Shown here: one piece after another, positions 11,051-23,666 of the stretch
How the letters are laid out: each line of letters opens with the position of its first letter
Numbering within the stretch: position 1 is the stretch's first letter
Assembly: GCA_009760855.2 (NCBI GenBank)
Contig: WPIO01000077.1
Span: 248,001 to 312,000, forward strand
DNA: 64,000 nt
From: Cristatella mucedo
Lineage: Eukaryota; Bryozoa; Phylactolaemata; Cristatellidae
Reading direction: 5' to 3'
The notes under the pieces: generated by a model
What the model was told of the DNA's origin: nothing
Seen by the model: the letters and a program-made list of their open reading frames with translations, nothing else
Databases searched by the model: none
Made by a program: the position numbers and the translations under genes

Positions 11051-13241
11051 TTTTATTTATTACGTATGTGCTTTGCTTGCATACCTGTGCAGGATTCGGT
11101 GCACGTTACAAAACTGACGTCTTACTAACCGGTGTCCATAAGCGTGTTCATGTTTGCTTTAAAGCACGCTGACCTAGCAAGGTACGTTTTACCTTATGCA
11201 TGCTTGAAACCGTGACTGTCGCCGTCCCTTGGGTAATGATTCGCTAGCAGCGGTTTGTACTGCACTTGGATAGAGATTAAGTTCTGTTTGGGCGGTATGC
11301 CAACTACATACGAGTGCTATTAGTAGCGACCATGCGTCAGATATTAACGCTTCTTTGCTACCTAGCTAGGCAAGCGGAGTTTTAAAAAATCCACCGTGGG
11401 GGGGTTCAGGGGATCAAGACTCATGATGGAACGGAAAGTAGTAGAAATTAGAAATCCGCTAGCAGCGTCCGTAATTTCCCAAAATGTGCGACATGTTGCA
11501 ACGGGTACAAAATGAATTAGTTGTCGTGGAGAAGCAAAAGGCCGAAAGATAGACACGCAGGTGGCTCCGCATGAGGCATAATTTGTCAGACCGCAGAGAG
11601 GGCGCAGATGACTGACTAAACTAGCAGTGGGCTCCCCAAAGAGTAAGCTCGTGCGCCTTCTCGTCAACTTCGCTTGAATGCAATGGTCTGTGGCCTGCTT
11701 GGATAACTACGCGTAGAGCCGTCGCTCTAGTGAGCTCACAAGCAAGCAGACGGCACGGTTAAAAGGCAGTGAATGCATTACTCGCGGTCTGCTAACATGG
11801 CTGAGCGAAAAAGACGCTCGCTGTAAGTCCGTCAATGCGTCAAATCCCAAGATCGGAATGGTGTACTACCCTAACTCAATTATAAAAGAACAACGATCTG
11901 CCTTAACACGGGCAGGGGGTCAGTGCACCAAGCCAATCTAGCAGCCATTGCTGTCGCATTTGCATTGCCTTTTTTATTTATAACTGCAGCTTAAGCGTCT
12001 TGAGCTTTGGTGAGGCAGCTAAAGCAATACTAGCCGCGCAGAGGCGTCTCATAGGTCGAGTCATCTCAAATACGGTTACTCATACAACGTGAGCACGAAA
12101 ATCAAGGAACAGCACCGAGCATTGGGGCGAATAATTGTAGGCGGGGTTTTCCCATGCTGCCGCTATTGCTACTGCAACTATTCGAGTGAGTCCATTATAA
12201 AAGCAGTGGTGGAAATTCGTCCAGATTGGTGCTCGTTAGGTAAGTAGAATCTATCGGACTCACGCGCGGGACTAGAATAAGAATTCTTGCTTTGTGTTAC
12301 ACAAGCCACAGAACGAAGACGCGGAGAAGCCGTTCAGATTCAAGTTGAAATCATGTAGATATCTCTACGTCGGAGCCTAAAATAACTGCGCAGTCCCTGT
12401 CAAGGTCGATTTCAGTGCACTAGTGCGTGCAAAACATTTCATTATCAGGCATGCAGTTTCATGCGAACCCGAAAATACATTGGCTTGGGACGCTTAATGA
12501 AACTTGGCGACATTTAATAAGACTTGAAGACAATAGCTTCGCTATGACTCTTGAAGCTTATCTGAACTCGTCAACAGTACTCAAGGCTTCCACTGGGACA
12601 ATGTGAAATCCAGGCTTCTTGAGTCGCTACGAAGCTGACGCTTCCTTTGCAATTGCTGCTGTCCAATGCACGAACGAAGCGAGATCGTAGTTCAAGACGG
12701 CTAGTCCTACTGACTTCGCCAGGCAGCCTATCGCCTAGTCAAGAATCAAAGGCGGTATTAACGTCTCCGGAAGGCGTAGTTCACACTCACCATTCTAATT
12801 TCAGCGCCTCTTTGGACAGCTAAGGTGGTCGTCTGCTGTCACTCCCATATCTTCTAAGGCTGGCATTGTTTGCTATATTTGTGTATAATTGTCTGCGTTT
12901 TGCCGTATTGGCGCTCTTTTGATTAGGCATCCCACTACCAGGCTCGTTAGTGCAATTTATAGTTTGAACTGCAGTGGTAATTAACTGCCCATTAGCTGAA
13001 CTAGAAGGGCCCTGACGGGACCTGCAGAGGAGAGCCTATGGAAGTAAGAGCCCCCGCTATCGGCCAGCGCTGGAACAATCGCCTCGTAGGACGGCAGCTC
13101 CCTTGCGGCCTGGCCCACAGCCCATGCTTGGTAACGGTAGCAAGCGCCACTAAGCAAACGTTTGGTGTCTCTGCATAAAGACAGTCGCTTTTTTGGGACC
13201 ACACATTGCGTTATCTACGTCAACGGAGAAGTCCTCAGACA
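11051..13241. other. Unassigned sequence
   Basis: No recognisable gene or mobile element. A G-rich run at about 11397-11414 and short inverted motifs are present but unremarkable. Confidence 0.5.
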
Positions 13242-13890
13242 AGACTTACTAATAATGGGAAAACCAAGTGCGCCTGAAAAACTGGAAAGATTAACAGTCA
13301 AATTTGGCTCTGCCGGCACATCTCTTGTTGAATCTTCGCGAAATCTGGTTGCTCTGCTTCATAGTGACCTTTCATTAGATAGCCACAACAGCTCCACGGT
13401 CAAGTCTGCCGACTTTCAGCCACCCGACTTGCTAAAATTCGGGTTTGTATTGACAGGGATGCTACATCTAAATTGGTCCATAAGTTTGTGTCGAACGTAC
13501 CTCAAATCTTTTGGAGACCGTGCATTTTGTACATTTGCTGCCAAAGCCTGAAACTTACTTCCCACTGGCCTCAAGACATCCCCTGATTTGACATCTAAAA
13601 TTAAGTTAAAAAAAACACACACATATATATATATATATTATATGTATATATATATATATATATATATCACAACATTTAGTAGGTCCATGTGATTCGTCCT
13701 TTGTGTGCTTAAGCATGCTAACACTGTGCATGCTGCCACTAACCATATTTTCATGCTGATCCTGTGCATGTTACCTCTAACCCTATTGTGGTTGTTGACA
13801 TTAAGCATGCTACCATTAACCATTCGATCTTGCTTCCTTTGCAGCCAATGTAGAGTGCTAGAAATTGATTAAGTTCTCCGATGGCATAAT
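13242..13890 (+). mobile_element. L2-type LINE, 5'-truncated, internally deleted
   Basis: Begins near the RT end (ATGGGAAAACCAAGTG, LERLTVKFGSAGTSLVES, then DLSLDSHNSSTVKSA) and jumps from the TSKLVHAFVTS position straight to TYLKSFGDRAFCTFAAKA. Several hundred bases of the ORF are therefore deleted compared with the 18.3-21.77 kb copy. The 3'UTR carries a TA tract at 13622-13666 followed by CACAACATTTAGTAGG. Confidence 0.85.
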
Positions 13891-14850
13891 ACGAATGTGT
13901 CATAATTATTTGTATGCGAACAGGCAGAACAGTTTCTTCAGCACGAGGGCATTGGACGGCGTCGTCCGGATGGTTTGCAGCTGTGCGAGCGCATGCATAG
14001 GTATATGGGTGTGCTTGCACGCACATGCGTATGGGCGTGTCTTTCGTGTGTTAACATGTATACCTGAAGAGTCTGAAAGTATAACTACGAGCGCAACGAG
14101 CAAAGGAAATCAGAAAACTTTTAATCATTGACTCCCGGAACGACAGAGTGTACATCGACACGGTCTATATATTAGCCAAGTGATAGAAATTAATGATGCC
14201 TAATATATCTTTTTACAAGAGCATTTCAAACTGCATGGCCTGCCAAAATGATACACTGTTATTCAGAAAGCATAGCAGATATCTGCAAATGAAAGACTCA
14301 TAAAAAATGGGGCCACTACACAAGATAGACAAATGTTCTCACAATTTGCTAAACAAATAATCAGTTGCGGTTTTGCATAAATTGTCGGCAGGGTGACTTT
14401 CCGGGAAATCCATTTTAGAGAACTATTCTAGTCACAATCTGCACGTGAATCTCTAGCACTTTTTAGGAATTGTCCAAATAAAGCTAGCCAACTTTTTTTT
14501 GTTTTTTGCTTTCAAAATTTCCAAATTTCAAAGAGCGCCACCACTTCTATCGCTTCCACCACTGTTATCCTGGTTCTTGCTCCAGCTATGAGTAAATCTG
14601 CGACCATAAAATTACCAGTTGCTTTACGCTCCAAAAGCATTAATCTGTTGCAGCCCTCGTTTACCAGTTAAGTCTGGACACGCGAGTGACTCCATATTAC
14701 TGGCTTGACTGTTAACGTCACATACCGTAACGTGCATCCTTGGCATCGCTAATTATTCAGGCAGGGCTTGCTAAGAGCTTAAAACCATACTTTCAAAAAT
14801 TCAACGATAATCAAGAACTAGATAGGCCACACACTTAAAGCGATTCTCTC
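13891..14850. other. Unassigned, AT-rich
   Basis: Nothing recognised. Confidence 0.5.
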
Positions 14851-14913
14851 ATCAGCAAATGTAAAGCGCCTAGAAAGAGATTAAGTTCTCTGAGGGCGCT
14901 TTATCAAGTGCAA

Positions 14914-14946
<33 letters not shown>
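14851..14946 (+). mobile_element. L2 tail-only insertion
   Basis: CAGCAAATGTAAAGCGCC, the loop, GGGCGCTTTATCAAGTG and an (ATT)n run. This is the 3' stem-loop with almost no element body, an extreme 5' truncation. Confidence 0.9.
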
Positions 14947-14999
14947 CATTCAATCTTGTTATGCTGCCGTACTATTTAGATTATGTTTGTACGTATGTA

Positions 15000-15013
15000 T
15001 GTGTGTGCGTGCG

Positions 15014-15045
<32 letters not shown>

Positions 15046-15060
15046 CGCGTGCGTGAGTGA
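15000..15060. repeat. (GT)n microsatellite
   Basis: GT repeats with GC interruptions, preceded by GTACGTATGT units. Confidence 0.95.
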
Positions 15061-16185
15061 GTGAATATAGGTATATTTACATACGTATGTGCATGTACAC
15101 AGATTTGTGCTATTTAGTCATGTATGCCTTCACCGTACGTGTCTGGAAGGCTGCATAGCTAGGTAAGCAGTTTCGCAAAAGCAGCCATGCGTACTTGGGG
15201 TATGGGGCTTACCAGTAGCTCGACCCTTAACAGAGTGCAGCGAATGCTTTGGTCAACAGACTTACGCCACCTCGCTATTTGCACGGGCTTGGTGTGTGCT
15301 GGCAGAGTGCAGTGCCGAAAGCCGCATTTTCCAGTCTCAAAAGCTCTTAGACCAACAGCAAAGCTTTCGGAACTGATTTAACGCGTCTGCTAGAACGTGA
15401 GAGAGAGAGAGAGAGGTCTGTTGGTCACTGCCACACAGGCAGTTTAGTGCAGAAATAATTTACTCTAACTCACCCGTAGGCGGCATGAGCGCTAAAAGTT
15501 AGTAGGCTCCAGGCTGCCATTTAAGTAACTACCTCGCAGAGCGTCCAATAGTAGCGTAGGCAAAGTATCAATAGGTTGGCAGTCAGGACAAATTGTGTAC
15601 AAGATCTGTACTGGACCGAAATACCTTTACGTCGAGGTCAAAATGTAAAAATTCAGCATGAGCACGGCGAAACAGAAAATGTGAAGATATGCGAATGAAA
15701 CCCCCACAAGATCGAACATCCTAAGTTAGTAGTGCCGCTCACTAAATTTCAGGATGTGCTGCTAAAATGTTGCATTTCGACGCAAATACCTCACGTACTT
15801 TCACGGAACTCGAGTGGCGCCCTCACGGCGATGCCCACAGGCCGGCGTCGTGTGAGCGAAACTTCCATTTTTTTCTCCGCTGCCCCTCCTCCATTGTCCT
15901 CGAGGTAAATTCATCGATGCGCACCGGACATACCCTCGTGTCACTCACCGTACAGCAGGCTGCACAGCTGCATGCACGAACGATTAAGGAGCGGCTCGCT
16001 CAGGCCGTCCACTCGTAATAAACTGCCCAGAGAGCCGCTCTGGGCTCCGAGAAACCACGAAACTACAACTATGCAGAAATGTTTTAATCTACATGCCCCT
16101 AATTGATGAAATCAAAATTCTCGCATACACATACAGCAACTCTGGGCTGCTCTTTTCGGCTGAATGAATTTCCGGCCACATACTG
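15061..16185. other. Unassigned sequence
   Basis: No supported gene. A short frame ending at 16018 (QQAAQLHARTIKERLAQAVHS, then TAATAA) has no domain I recognise and is left uncalled. Confidence 0.45.
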
Positions 16186-16336
16186 CTCGTCGAAGCCGTT
16201 CACGACTTCGGTCCCGAGGTCGTGGGTTCGAATCCTGCGGTGGGAGATTCTGTATTGCCTCCACAATCGGTTGTGATAGCCTTTGAGGATCTTCTGCCGC
16301 TTTAACAAAAGAGGACCTGTTAAATCAGCTAGCATT
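16186..16336 (+). mobile_element. SINE-A (tRNA-derived), long-hairpin form
   Basis: The tRNA-like B box GGTTCGAATCC (16225-16235) directly follows a 24-base hairpin at 16201-16224 (11 paired positions, one of them T-G, and a 2-base loop). The body reads GATTCTGTATTGCC, GGTTGTGATAGCC, then CTGTTAAATCAGCTAGCA, as in the other copies. The 5' A-box half is not well preserved. Confidence 0.85.
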
Positions 16337-17979
16337 TATTTCATAGTAGCCTAATAGTGCAACTAGAGAAAGAGTTGCGCTCTGATTTGCCTTCAGTATA
16401 ATGCCGAACTCTTCCTGCTCTTTCCGAGCGCGATCGTACTGCATCACGCGTAGCTTCATAGTCATCTCTATCTATCAATTGTTCATCTCTATCTTTGTGA
16501 GTGCCAACAATCTCCGATGCCATCCCGCGATGGCATGTTGCAGCCGACTAGCAGTACAAAATCCCAGGAATCTGCTCACGGACTTCCATCTGTGGATACA
16601 AAAATCGTTTTAAACTCATTGGTCGTCGTGTCTGCAGGTGCATAACAACTCTCAGAATCAACTCCTAAATATATCAAGTCATCAATAGTCTTTATCCGTA
16701 AGTAATGAGATAACAAGAGCTTATAATCTTTCCGAGCCATACTGAATCCACTTCAACAACTTGTGAAAGCTTTGCGAGAGGTTTCGCACAACTTTGTGAG
16801 CTCCAGATGTAAATATGTACTTTCCCTTTTCAGCAGGAACTTCTGGGAACCTGACTTGGACTGAAATGCAAAGAGTTGTTTTGTGAAGGCTATAGACGTG
16901 TTTGAGTAATGAACCATTTTTAGATTAGATTATAAATTACTCCGCTGGTTAAGCCTGCTTTTTGTTGGCAGCATGTCTTCGATAGCAAAAAACGTTTTTT
17001 GCATTGTGATTAGACAGAACTTTTGCGATGTCTTCCGCAGAGATTTCTGTCGAGTTATAACATTATGATTCACACTTCAATTACAGAATCACTAATTATT
17101 CAGTAAGCTATAGGGTATAGAATGCAGGTTAGGTACATTTGTATATACTATTTTTTTATTTTTGGTATAATGCTGCAAATTAGAGTGATAGATGGCGGTT
17201 CGGTGGAAGCAAAGCCATATTAACTAGTGGAAGCAGGCGGAGCAATGCTATCTCTCTTTTTTAATGAGCGAATGGCAAGTCCAAAAGCCAGGAGCTAACT
17301 TTGCCGAATCCTCGAGCAAAAATAGTGAATGCACAATGAATCGCATCGATCTAGCGAGACAGGAGAAGGGGGAGCAGGAGTAGCAGAAGTTAAGAGAAAT
17401 CCCGAATCAGAAACTACCTATGCGAAATCTCAGAGAACTACGTCCCAGACTGATGAGCTGGACAACATATTATGCCATTAAGGTGAAACGTGGCGAACCG
17501 TGGCGACTGGATATATGGTGGCCCTGCAATCTATAGTCGGCCTGCATCTCCGGTGTGCTAGACGCCGCTAATCAATATTCAAGCTTTCGCGTGGGTGACG
17601 GCGCGCCGTGCGTCCCTTTACCGCGGGTGCTTAACGTAATCACGTAATCGCAATCCAGCTCTTTACAGGGCTGAAGACCACAAAAGGCTATGCAAATATG
17701 ATTTACAAGTGCCGTGCAGCTTTAATTTCGTACAGCTCCAGCCTGCGTCGCCAATAAGGTGCTCTGAAGTAGCAAATTGGAAGGTCGATTATGCCGCCAT
17801 CTCATAATCTCGAGGTATTCGGAACGAGTATGGGCTAGCAAGTGGTCAATGAGGTGTGGAGCCGTTAAACGGATCTCGCCCTCCTTATAGCGAACCCAAC
17901 ACAATCTGCTAATGAGTAGGTCTTTATCTGCGGCTCGGTATGTCTCCTATCTAACTAGCTATTCATCTATCCATATGTC
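16337..17979. other. Unassigned, AT-rich
   Basis: No coding or repeat homology seen. Confidence 0.5.
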
Positions 17980-18010
17980 CGTGTGTGTGTGTGTGTGTTC
18001 GGGCGTGTGT

Positions 18011-18084
<74 letters not shown>

Positions 18085-18114
18085 GTATGTGTGAGTGTGT
18101 GCGCGTGTGTGTGC

Positions 18115-18145
<31 letters not shown>

Positions 18146-18218
18146 AGTGTGTGTGTGTGTGTATGTGTCTGTGTGTGTGTCTGTGTGTCTGTGTGTGTGT
18201 GTGTGTGTGTGTGTCTGT

Positions 18219-18256
<38 letters not shown>

Positions 18257-18280
18257 TTGTGTCTGTGTGTTCGGTGTGTG
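17980..18280. repeat. (GT)n with (TGCGTC)n microsatellite
   Basis: Long GT array with TG-rich interruptions, ending in about seven TGCGTC or TGTGTC hexamers at about 18213-18262. It sits immediately before the start of the longest L2 copy. Confidence 0.95.
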
Positions 18281-18660
18281 GGCTGAAGGCCGGGCTTGAG
18301 CGGCTCAGCCTGCTCAGAGCAGGGTCAGCCGCTGCCTGGCCACGGACAAGTTCGCGACCCACGGCCATTTTCCTGTCGTTTCGGACGTGGCGGTTCATTC
18401 TTCGTCAGCAGCTGTTATCGCTTCGTCATCGCATATCAAATGCATTCCTAGATATTAATGTTGTTGCTAAGATTCATGAACTATGCATTAACAAAAGAAA
18501 AGCACCCCGTAGCCGCCGCAGTGGCCGGAACCGCCAGCTCAGACGCCGCTCGTTGGGCGGAACCTGAAAGCTGAGTACCAGCTCGGTCGGTATTCCTAGC
18601 ATTATCTCGAACCGCTCAGCACGCTCCCCCACATGCGTCACTGTAAATTCCTCAAACTTA

Positions 18661-21594
18661 GTGGTCATCAAGCCTGTTGTAACCCCATTGGCCAGACTTA
18701 ACGCTTGCCTTTGGAATCCTCGCTCAATGTGCAATAAACCTCTAGTAATAAGCGACCTTATTTCTGAAAATGGTATCGACCTGCTCGCCCTAACTGAAAC
18801 TTGGCTGAAATCGATAAACTGTCCGACAATCAAAGACGCAACTCCATCTGGTTTCTCGTTCTTTCACACCCCTAGATCAATCAAAACTGGAGGTGGAGTT
18901 GCTATTGTCGTGCGCTCGAAATTCGACTTCAATCCATTTGCGGTACCCTCGAAGCAGTCTTTTGAATCAATTGTCTTGGTCTCACCCGAAAACAAGCTAC
19001 CGATAGTGGCAGTAGTCTATCGCCCACCAGGTACCAAATCCTCCTTTATCTCAGATTTCTCTGATCTCATTTCGATTCTGTGTGCAAGAAATCGATCCTG
19101 CCTCGTAATGGGTGATTTCAACGTTCACTTTGATAACTTATCTGACGCTTTCAGCACCGAATTTCGTGCATTGACTGACGCATTGTCTCTTGTGGCTCAT
19201 GTGCATGGCCCTACCCACATCAAGGGTCACACACTCGACCAGATTTTCTAATATAACTGCACTTTGTCATCACCAATTATTACCAAATCATGCTTATCTG
19301 ACCACATGCAGATCTCATTCAATTTACAGTGCGTGCCCACATCCTCCTCTACAATAACCTGTGAATCGCGAGACCTCAAGACCCTTGACTTCGATGCTGT
19401 CCGTGCGAGAATATCTGCTTCACCTCTGCTGCTCAATCCTCCCTCCGATCTGTCATCATTGGTAGATAGCTTCAACGCGACACTAGCTGACACGCTAGAC
19501 GAGTTTGCCCCTCTGAAAAAGCGCACTGTGCGCCCCCGCCCAGACGGCCTATGGTTTACCGCAGACATTAAACTAGCCAAGTCTACTAAACGAAAGCTTG
19601 AAAAAGCATACAAAAGATCCGGACTAACTGTCCATCGACAGCCATATGAAGACTACTGTAGGTTGTACCAATCGATCCTAGCAAAGGCTAAGTCTAGTTT
19701 TTATAAAAACATTGTTGAATCACAGATGCACAATCCAAAAATGCTGATGTCGACAATAAACCATCTCCTCAACCGTTCCCAGATTAGCTCCTTACCTGAT
19801 GACCCTAATGATGATCTAGCCGATCGCTTGTCTCGATTCTTTGTGCAGAAGATAGACAAGATCAGGGAATCCATCCCTGCGATGACAACCTCCCCACTAG
19901 AATGCTGTTCCTCGGTTCCTGGCTGCACCTCAATATCTGCATTTAAGCAGGTCACTAGGGATCTAGTCCTAAAGTTCGTATCTCAATCAAAGAAGACAAC
20001 AAGTCCTCTGGACCCTATTCCCACTGTCCTGCTCCTACGTTGCATTGATCTGCTGCTGCCATGCATAACTAACATAATTAATATGTCATTAGCCTCAGGT
20101 CATGTCCCAGCACCTTTCAAAAAAGCTGTAGTCAGGCCACTTCTCAAGAAAGCTACACTTGACCAAGAGAACTTGAGCAACTACCGCCCAGTTTCCCTTA
20201 TACCATTCCTATCAAAGACACTCGAACGGGTCGTGGCGGACCAGCTGAACTCCTATATCGAAACCTCACACCTTGCTAGTAAGTTCCAGTCTGGCTTTAG
20301 AGCTAATCACTCCACAGAGTCAGCATTGCTTAGGGTATACAACGACCTACTTAGGAATGCAGACATGGGCAGAGTGTTTCTGCTTGTTTTGCTTGATCTT
20401 TCGGCGGCTTTTGATACCATCGATCACAAAGTTCTTCTAGAGCGCCTCTCATCTCGCCTGGGCATCACTGGCACTGCTCTGCAGTGGTTCAGGTCCTATC
20501 TCAGTGGGAGACTCCAGAGTATTGACGTGAATGGACAAAGATCATCTGAAGTACCTCTGAAATATGGAGTACCTCAGGGCTCAGTGCTAGGTCTGGTTCT
20601 TTTCACGGTTTGTACTCTGCCTCTTGCTGATGTGATTGCCAAGCACAATCTAGGCTTTCACTTCTATGCAGATGACACTCAGTTGTACCTTTGCTTTGAT
20701 CCCTCCCAGCCTTCGAGCACCTCATATTCTCTCAACTCACTAGCTGCATGCATTGATGACATCCGCACATGGATGGCAGCAAATTTTCTAAAACTAAACG
20801 ATGATAAAACTAACTTACTAGTTACGGGCAAACCCAGTGTGATCCAGAGATTGGAAAGGCTGACTCTCAAAATTGACTCTGCCAGCATATCTCTTGTCGA
20901 ATCAGCTCGGAATCTAGGTGTCATATTCCAAAGCGACCTCTCGTTAGACGACCATATCAGCTCCACAGTCAAATCCGCCAATTTTCAGCTTCGTAACATT
21001 GCTAAAATTCGGTCTTGTTTAGATAAAGATACCACGTCCAAGTTAGTTCATGCATTCGTGACATCCCGTCTCGACTTCTGCAACCCACTGCTTACTGGCC
21101 TACCAGCATGTGCGATCAGGCGATTGCAGCTGGTGTAAAACTCTGCAGCTAGGCTTGTCTCTCGTGAGCGTCGCAGTTGCCACATTACTCCACTTCTCGC
21201 CGACCTGCACTGGCTACCAGTCAATCAACGGATTGACTTCAAGGTTTTGTCGCTCACTTTTAGGTCCCTTCATTCTATGGCTCCAGCCTATCTGTCAGAT
21301 ATACTACCCCATCAGGCCAAGCATCGTACCACCCGCTTTTCGGAATCCAACAGCCTTGAAATACCTCATACAAACCTTAAATCCTTTGGAGACCGTGCAT
21401 TTAGTTCATATGCTCCCAAAGCCTGGAACTCCCTCCCGACCTGCGTCAGAACATCCCCTGACCTGACCACATTTAAAAAGAACCTAAAACACACCTATTT
21501 AGGACAGCATTTAGTGGGTCCCTGTGATTCGTCTTTGATGTGCTTATGCGTGCTGACACTGTGCATGCTGCCACTAACCACATTTGCATGCTGA
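18661..21594 (+). pseudogene. L2 ORF2 (endonuclease + reverse transcriptase), two in-frame stops
   Basis: One frame runs from at least 18661 to 21594, broken only by TAA at 19249-19251 and TAA at 21136-21138. Endonuclease motifs: WNPRSMCNK, LLALTETWL, RPPGTKSSF, LVMGDFNVHFD and, after the first stop, SDHMQISF. RT motifs: LDLSAAFDTIDH (about 20395-20430), GVPQGSVLG (about 20569-20595) and the catalytic FYADDTQLYL with YADD at 20665-20676. The C-terminal part has LHWLPVNQRIDFKVLSLTF and LKSFGDRAFSSYAPKAWN. In the copy at 37860-39419 the codon matching the first stop is TCG (Ser), so that stop is private to this copy. The second stop matches CAA in the copy near 61.3 kb. The ORF is otherwise well preserved, which points to a fairly recent insertion. 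Confidence 0.9.
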
Positions 21595-21692
21595 CCCTGT
21601 GCATGTCACCCCTAACCATATTATTCATTTCGTTTGTTTTTCAAGCATGATTTTACTTCCCATTCAATTGCATTTCACTTTACAGCAAATGT

Positions 21693-21732
21693 AAAGCGCC
21701 TAGAGAGAGATCAAGTTCTCTGAGGGCGCTTT
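21693..21732 (+). promoter_or_regulatory. L2 3' stem-loop
   Basis: AAAGCGCC (21693-21700) pairs with GGCGCTTT (21725-21732), and inside it AGAGA pairs with TCTCT. It lies next to ATCAAGTG and the (ATT)n tail. In L2-clade elements such as the eel UnaL2, a 3' stem-loop is known to be recognised by the reverse transcriptase. All tails in this window keep the pairing region. Confidence 0.8.
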
Positions 21733-21775
21733 ATCAAGTGAATTATTATTATTATTATTATATTTACCGTACTCG

Positions 21776-22375
21776 CCCGAACGTTCTGCCGGTGGGCGCA
21801 GCTAGGAGCCGGCCATAGCCTGGAGAGGCCACCAACTGCCGCCTTTGCCGCACTGAGACCGAGACCGTCTGCCACAACCTAAGCCACTGCCTACCGATGC
21901 TGCAAGCAATAGCGGCTCGCCAGAACCTGGTTCTGGGTCACCTTATCAGGGCTCTTCGGGCCACCATGCTCTCCTGCCTCTCGGCAGGTCGCGTCTTCCC
22001 ACTCGCCGGGGTCCGGCTTGAGAGCCGGACTTGGTCATTGACAACGGCACCGACGCGGCCACAGTCGACGTAACGGCACCGTCTGACGGCAGCAAAGATG
22101 CCCTGGTGGTGGTGGCGCGGAAAAAGGTTGATAAGTACGAGGCCGTAGCCCAGTCTTTCATGACCGCTAGCTACAGGTCCGCAGTGGTGATGCCCCATCG
22201 TGGTCGGTGCTCTGGGTGGCTGGCGGTCAGATAATCAAGCCTGCCTGGAGGACCTCGGCCTTTCGCGAAAGGAACGGGCGGCATTGCGGCGGCTCCTGTG
22301 CGTTTCGGATGCCATTTCTTGCTCGGAAGCCATGTGGTCCCTATTCCTGAACCGAAAGGCGAGGGTAGCCCCCCC
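21776..22375 (+). mobile_element. Fragment of a LINE with restriction-like endonuclease (R2/NeSL-like group)
   Basis: Encodes a CCHC knuckle, CRLCRTETETVCHNLSHC (21837-21890; C-x2-C-x8-H-x4-C), then PDLVID (PD at 22025-22030), VDVTAP (Asp at 22067-22069) and RKKVDKYEAVA. A last block reads VGALGGWRSDNQACLEDLGL, and then LRRLLCVSDAISCSEAMW. This order of CCHC, PD..D..K-type nuclease and GxxGxW block is that of LINEs with a restriction-like endonuclease downstream of the RT. There are frameshifts near 22020 and 22190 and an in-frame stop near 21823. The RT part is missing, and the fragment abuts the L2 tail. The exact clade cannot be settled here. Confidence 0.75.
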
Positions 22376-22450
22376 TCCCGGCGGCCCGGCAGGGCAGGGC
22401 TCCTCTGGCCAAGGTACAGCGATTTTTTTTAATATTTAAAATATAAGAAT

Positions 22451-22539
22451 GATATATATATATATGTGTGTATATATATATACATATATGTATATCATAA
22501 CTATATATCTATATCCTTCTTCCCTTCGCTTCCTCGCTG

Positions 22540-22580
<41 letters not shown>
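22451..22580. repeat. (TA)n/(TG)n and (GA)n microsatellites
   Basis: A TA/TG tract at about 22451-22512 and a GA tract at 22541-22578, separated by a pyrimidine-rich spacer. Confidence 0.95.
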
Positions 22581-22582
<2 letters not shown>

Positions 22583-22759
22583 GCGAAGCGACGGTTTCGC
22601 AACGCTCTCTTTCCGCCACTGAACAGCATTTGCGAGTTTAATTGGGTTATCAAGCCCTAAGTCCAATTGCGTGTACATTAATCACGAGTATCTAGCAGCC
22701 AGTCCCATCTGGGTACTCTGGGACGCTGATTGATGCTTTATATAGACGGCCATAATTGC

Positions 22760-23110
22760 TTTAACAGGGCGAGCGGACTCTGAAGCCGACGACCGATAGC
22801 CGACCGCTCTCAGCCTCGCTTGATGAGGAATAATGTCGATCTACTCTAGCCTCGTTAATACCGCCGCCGGCGAGGGCCGGCGAGTGAGCGCGGCAGACTC
22901 GTGGCGGCGCACGCGATTGGTCGGCGAAGCTAGCGCAGCTACCGCCGCTTTTCTGCAAGTAGCTCGTGACCTATGACCTCTAGCCTCAAGTTATCCCTCG
23001 CCGCTGCGCGGCGCACGTCCAATTTGTTCTTCTTCTCTCTCAAAACATTTCTATGAATGCCAGCGTTTTATCGCGCCAGCGTTTGACCCCTCGTGTTAAG
23101 CCGCGCGATA
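22760..23110. promoter_or_regulatory. CpG-rich block A (possible promoter)
   Basis: Dense CpG, including CCGCCGCCGGCGAGGGCCGG near 22861-22880 and an inverted CCAAT box in CGCGATTGGTCGG (about 22912-22924). The surrounding DNA is CpG-poorer. No coding homology. It is separated from CpG-rich block B by an L2 tail and a SINE. Confidence 0.4.
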
Positions 23111-23470
23111 GAGCCACACGAGTCAAACGAGGTCTTCCTTCTCAGCCCCTCAGCACCAAGTTAAACATGTCTCAGCTACCGCCCGCGTTTTGTGTACGGT
23201 GCATTCGCCCTCGCCAGGTTTTCAGCTCACGAACTAAAATAGGTCCACGCACAACAAACACGTGAAAATCGAAAGTCGCAGCCAGCCACCCGCTTGCGAT
23301 GTGCCACACCCTGAAGAGCCCGTGGTTGGCGGCGACGCACGTCCAACAGTCGTCCTCGCCGCATTCGGTAGGTCTTTGTGAGTCGTCATTCGCGTGCATG
23401 TACCTGCATACTTGTTCGTGCCTGCTACTTGCGGACGTTACCAACCAAATATTTGGTAATGCTTTGTATG

Positions 23471-23665
<195 letters not shown>

Positions 23666-23666
23666 A

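Larger units (their letters stand above)
18290..21767 (+). mobile_element. L2-type LINE, near full length
   Basis: The longest copy in the window. It starts just after the GT array. An N-terminal stretch, ILRQQLLSLRHRISNAF then RKAPRSRRSGRN (about 18390-18530), resembles the region before the endonuclease in L2 elements; it is in another frame from the main ORF. Next come the apurinic-type endonuclease and reverse transcriptase (about 18600-21594), then a 3'UTR of about 170 bases with a stem-loop (21693-21732) and (ATT)n at about 21742-21761. Encoding an endonuclease and RT, the element would copy itself by target-primed reverse transcription. Confidence 0.9.

Noticed and set aside
15767-16021. 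Short frame ending TAATAA with an AATAAA-like motif, considered as a last exon
   Set aside because: No recognisable domain, no partner exon and weak acceptor; chance is a sufficient explanation.
17967-18567. Cys/Val and Thr/His repeat frames over the GT array
   Set aside because: Products of the microsatellite; only the last part (after about 18380) has L2 N-terminal similarity.
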